DNA of 8,417 bases, taken from the NCBI GenBank assembly GCA_001766965.1, contig MEKM01000057.1, positions 379-8,795 of the forward strand. Direction: 5' to 3'. The notes under the pieces are model-generated. The model had not been told where the DNA came from, did no database searches, and was given only the letters and a program-made list of their open reading frames with translations. Shown here in pieces: positions 5,580-8,417 of this stretch. The position numbers were made by a program, and so were the translations under genes. The stretch is from Acidobacteria bacterium RIFCSPHIGHO2_01_FULL_67_28. GTDB lineage: Bacteria > Acidobacteriota > Terriglobia > Acidiferrales > 2-02-FULL-67-57. Numbering within the stretch: position 1 is the stretch's first letter; each line of letters opens with the position of its first letter.

Positions 5580-8417
5580 TTAGGGGTAGTTGGCTGCGCT
5601 TCCACAGGCAATCCAAGGAGCAACGTCATGGATGACGTGGTTCAAGGTTTCGCTGAGATCGTAACCAAAAATAGAAATACCACCATCCTGGTCAGTAGGT
5701 GAGTGGTAGTCGTAGGTTCCCTCGAACTCCACGTCTGTGACCAGATCGCCATTGCGGTCATAAGAGCACTGCGAATTGGTCGCGGGGTTGCGATAGGTGT
5801 CGTAACCGCCGTGAAAAATATGCTCAGCCCATGCAGGGTCACCTACCCAGTCTTGGTCATCGCCGCCGCTGTCTCCCCCGGCTCCGGGAGCAGTCTCCGG
5901 GGGACAATCCGATGGCGGGCCGCTCTGAGTAGGGTTTCTTGGCGGGCATCTATTGTTGATGTTTCGGTTGTAGTGCTCGGGCGAACAGAATTCAGGCGGC
6001 ATGATGCCTTGATACAAGCCCATGGGGTCAACAGCGTTCACGGGGTCGTTGAGTACATAGGCGTAGAAGTTTGTGTCGCCTCCCGCGAACCAGAGCGGGT
6101 CCTTGGCTATCCAGCGGCCGGCCTCCGGGTCGTAATCCCGGGCCCCAAAATGAAGTAGTCCGCTCTCGCGGTCATAGAGTCCGCCCGCAAACCCGAAAGG
6201 CTGGAACCCAGGGTTCGTATCCTGCACAACGTTTCCGAACTCGTCGTAGTCCATCCGCTGGACAATAGCTCCCGTGGCGGCGTCCACGACCAGCCGGGGG
6301 CTGCCCAGTGGGTCGGTGAGGATACGAAAGGTCTTGCCTCCTTTCTCCATGTAGTCGGGCACGTTGGGTCGAGTGGCGTAGACGAAGCGGCTGACCACCT
6401 TGTTCTGGCCATCCAGTTCCACCATCGGCCGCAGGGGGCCCTGGTAGAGGAACCCTTGGACGAGGGAACCATCCAACTTCTTGCCGAGACGACGGTTCCA
6501 GACGTCCATCACATACTCCAGCTTCCTTCCCTCGGGGAGGGTCACCGCCTTGAGATTGCCGAAAACGTCGTAGTCATACCGGGTCATCTTGCCGTCGGCG
6601 GTCTTGCTGGCCCATTCCCCGTTGGGGGTGTGGGCGTAGCTGGTCTCTCCGTACTGGAGGAGGCAGTCCTGGTCGTCGTAGCTCCCTCTCTTGGCACCTT
6701 TCTGTCCCTTGCAGGCCAGGCGGTTGCCGTTAGCGTCGTGTTCGTACTGTGCGACCTGAACTCCCTCTTGGCTGACCCCGGCCAAGCGTCCCGCAGAGTC
6801 GTATTGGTAAGTACACGCGGTCGTCTGCCCTTCCAGGGTTTCGACTTTTTCGATGATCCGCTTCAAGGCGTCCCGGGTATAGCGAACCGCGAAAATCTCT
6901 TTTTTGTTGAAGAAGCTTCGCTGCTCCGTCAGTTCTTCGAAATCGTTGTACGCTTTGGTGGTGGTCACAGCCCCCAGCTTGGTCCCGATCACCAAGCCAC
7001 TCTGAGGGTCGCGGGTCAAGGTCAAGGCTCCGACTTGTGTCAAGAAGTTGTCCGGATCGTACTCGAGCGCGATGGGGGAGCCGCCATTGACGGTCAAGGA
7101 AGACAGTCGGAAATTCTTGTTGAAGGTGCGGCGGAGGCGACCTTGGATCGGCCCGGTCCAAATGATTTCGGTGAGCAAGAAGCCATCGTAAGCGTGAGAA
7201 AGGCTTACACCCTCGGGCCCCGTTGCCGTGATCAGATTGCGCGTCTTGGGGTCAATGACAAACTGCAATTTGCCACCGGGGAAAGCGACGGTACTTATGG
7301 CGCCGGTCTCGTCATAGAGGAACTCTATGGTGCGGCCATCGGGGCACGTGATGCGGCTCAATTGCTTGTCCGCATTGTAGGTGTAACGCTTGCCTTGGTC
7401 GCCGGCACCCGTATCCGGCGGGAAATACGCCTCCACGAAGTTCAAGGGATTGTGAGTGAAACGATGTTCCGGCCGCCCCGGGGGAGTAACCGACGTCAGG
7501 TTGCTATTGGCATCAAAGACATAGCGAACCTCGCGGCCATCGGGCAGAATCCGTTTGGTGACTCGTCCAGTGGGGCCGTACTCCAGGCGCTCAATTCGCC
7601 CCAGGGGGTCGGTGATACTGGCCAACTGCTTGGCGGGGTCGTACGCGAAGGAATATACGCGCGCCCCAGCGCCCACGCCGGCCCTAACCGCTGTTAAGCG
7701 CCCGTGGTTGTCATAATCGAGAATGACCGGTTGTCTGCCGGGGGTTTCGATTGTCGCGATCTTGCCGTGAGCGTCGAGGGTTCCGACGATCTGGCGGCCG
7801 GCCGGGGTCGTATTGGTAATCTTCTTTTGGGCCGCTTCATAAACGCTGGCAAAGCTGTGTCCATTGGTAGTGAGGGCATCTGTCTGTTTGATCAGGCTTA
7901 GGGGATTGCCGCGCTCGGCCAGCGCCACCGCACGGCTGAGCGAGACAGCAAACGCCAGCCCTCCCGGAGTGGTGCGCGAGAAAGACTTGATCCGAGGGGA
8001 TTGCAGACCCCACCGGGGGTCCGGTTCCAGCACAAGAGAGGAGGCAGCCCCGTCGGCGGTGCTCACCTTGTAGCTACCTTCCGGTCCCCGTACGGAGACT
8101 GTCTGACCGCCGCCGCAACACTTATTTACCCGCCGCTCTTCGCCCCCAGGGAGACGCTCCACCAAGAAGTTGAACTCACGCCCCTGGGCTGTATTCAGCG
8201 CAATTTGAAGCCCTTGCCCGTTGCGGCTGGCGAGAAGTTCGGAAAAGCCGCCCGCCGGATCTTCCTGCCGGGTGAGGCGGCCTTTTTCGTCATAGGCGAA
8301 GCGGTAAAGGTGGCCTCTCGCAGTGGCGGCGCCGGCGAGAAGTCCTTCCTTCCCGTAGGTGAAGTGAGCTGTTGCCCCGGCGGGATCGGTAATAGCCGAC
8401 AAATAGCCGTCGTCGTT
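5580..8417 (-). CDS. RHS/YD-repeat protein, C-terminal part, cut by right window edge
   Basis: The last 945 residues of a large RHS-family protein are visible; the frame is open to the window edge, so its N-terminus lies outside and the TTG at 8402 is not a credible start. Many degenerate YD repeats run through the protein (for example YRFAYDEKGRLT, YSFAYDPAKQLASITDPLGR, YQYDSAGRLAGV, YDYDVFGNLKAV), expected to build the hollow beta-shell. The RHS-associated core follows at about 6015-6470, with motifs such as DPLGSPRLVV, MDYDEFGNV, PFGFAGGLYD and FGARDYDPEAGRW, and ends at DPMGL (6015-6029), where RHS proteins are known to cleave themselves. A 144-residue variable tail comes next. Such proteins are surface or secreted and often carry toxins; whether this one does is unknown. 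Its GC is clearly lower than that of the left half, suggesting transfer. Confidence 0.95.
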   Translation of the reverse strand, partial: NDDGYLSAITDPAGATAHFTYGKEGLLAGAATARGHLYRFAYDEKGRLTRQEDPAGGFSELLASRNGQGLQIALNTAQGREFNFLVERLPGGEERRVNKCCGGGQTVSVRGPEGSYKVSTADGAASSLVLEPDPRWGLQSPRIKSFSRTTPGGLAFAVSLSRAVALAERGNPLSLIKQTDALTTNGHSFASVYEAAQKKITNTTPAGRQIVGTLDAHGKIATIETPGRQPVILDYDNHGRLTAVRAGVGAGARVYSFAYDPAKQLASITDPLGRIERLEYGPTGRVTKRILPDGREVRYVFDANSNLTSVTPPGRPEHRFTHNPLNFVEAYFPPDTGAGDQGKRYTYNADKQLSRITCPDGRTIEFLYDETGAISTVAFPGGKLQFVIDPKTRNLITATGPEGVSLSHAYDGFLLTEIIWTGPIQGRLRRTFNKNFRLSSLTVNGGSPIALEYDPDNFLTQVGALTLTRDPQSGLVIGTKLGAVTTTKAYNDFEELTEQRSFFNKKEIFAVRYTRDALKRIIEKVETLEGQTTACTYQYDSAGRLAGVSQEGVQVAQYEHDANGNRLACKGQKGAKRGSYDDQDCLLQYGETSYAHTPNGEWASKTADGKMTRYDYDVFGNLKAVTLPEGRKLEYVMDVWNRRLGKKLDGSLVQGFLYQGPLRPMVELDGQNKVVSRFVYATRPNVPDYMEKGGKTFRILTDPLGSPRLVVDAATGAIVQRMDYDEFGNVVQDTNPGFQPFGFAGGLYDRESGLLHFGARDYDPEAGRWIAKDPLWFAGGDTNFYAYVLNDPVNAVDPMGLYQGIMPPEFCSPEHYNRNINNRCPPRNPTQSGPPSDCPPETAPGAGGDSGGDDQDWVGDPAWAEHIFHGGYDTYRNPATNSQCSYDRNGDLVTDVEFEGTYDYHSPTDQDGGISIFGYDLSETLNHVIHDVAPWIACGSAANYP
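5583..6014 (-). other. Variable C-terminal tip of the RHS protein (unassigned, possible toxin domain)
   Basis: The 144 residues after DPMGL are split into a Pro/Gly/Asp-rich linker (tip residues 1-55, with three cysteines) and a compact domain of about 89 residues starting near DWVGDPAWAEH. The domain holds GGYDTYR, SQCSYDRNGDLV, EGTYDYHSP and two H-x-x-H motifs (HIFH at tip residues 65-68, HVIH at 126-129). I do not recognise a known toxin family. GYDTYR with CSYD-NG recalls tails I have seen on other RHS proteins, so it may be a recurrent tip type. GC is lowest here, about 42% in the line at 5641-5700. Confidence 0.55.

Noticed and set aside
6456..7697. 413-codon open frame on the + strand within the RHS gene
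   Set aside because: The - strand frame carries continuous YD repeats through the same stretch, so the + frame is a shadow of the repeats.
5580..8402. TTG at 8402 as the true start of the RHS gene
   Set aside because: The frame continues upstream to the window edge with residues that fit a YD repeat, so the gene is partial.
5893..8417. CRISPR array or tandem DNA repeats in the RHS gene
   Set aside because: The repetition is at the protein level (YD repeats of uneven length); no regularly spaced identical DNA repeats are seen.

Overview
The window looks like chromosomal DNA from a high-GC, Gram-negative-type bacterium, most probably a member of the Acidobacteriota. This assignment is inference. 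It rests on GC-rich housekeeping genes, the dispersed palindromic repeat families between genes (their exact wording recalls repeats I associate with acidobacterial genomes), a tRNA gene without an encoded CCA end, and an exported DUF4197 protein.

Positions 1-3148 carry fatty-acid beta-oxidation genes. The C-terminal half of a FadA-type thiolase is cut by the window edge, and a long FadE-type acyl-CoA dehydrogenase with its extra C-terminal domain lies downstream. The order matches the fadA-fadE end of the fadNAE operon of Bacillus subtilis, so a fadN-like gene may lie to the left of the window. The two genes are separated by a cassette of about 690 bp: a long imperfect inverted repeat, a second short repeat, a small gamma-glutamylcyclotransferase-like (AIG2/GGCT) gene, and a predicted three-way-junction repeat.

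Positions 3149-5437 hold an unrecognised 166-residue protein starting 4 bases after fadE. They also hold an exported DUF4197 protein and, 8 bases further, a PLP-dependent cysteine synthase-family enzyme with an unusual cysteine-bearing C-terminal tail. All run on the + strand. A tRNA-Leu(UAA) gene follows at 5470-5555.

Positions 5580-8417 are the C-terminal 945 residues of a large RHS/YD-repeat protein on the - strand. It converges on the tRNA and runs off the right edge. It has the conserved RHS core ending in DPxGL and then a 144-residue variable tip I cannot assign. Sampled lines put its GC at roughly 55-58%, against roughly 65-78% on the left. The change coincides with the 3' end of the tRNA gene, which suggests that horizontally acquired DNA begins there. 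There is no room for an immunity gene directly downstream of the tip. The left part is ordinary metabolism; the RHS tip and its position at the tRNA are the most interesting items. I found no clear evidence of a wholly new system.
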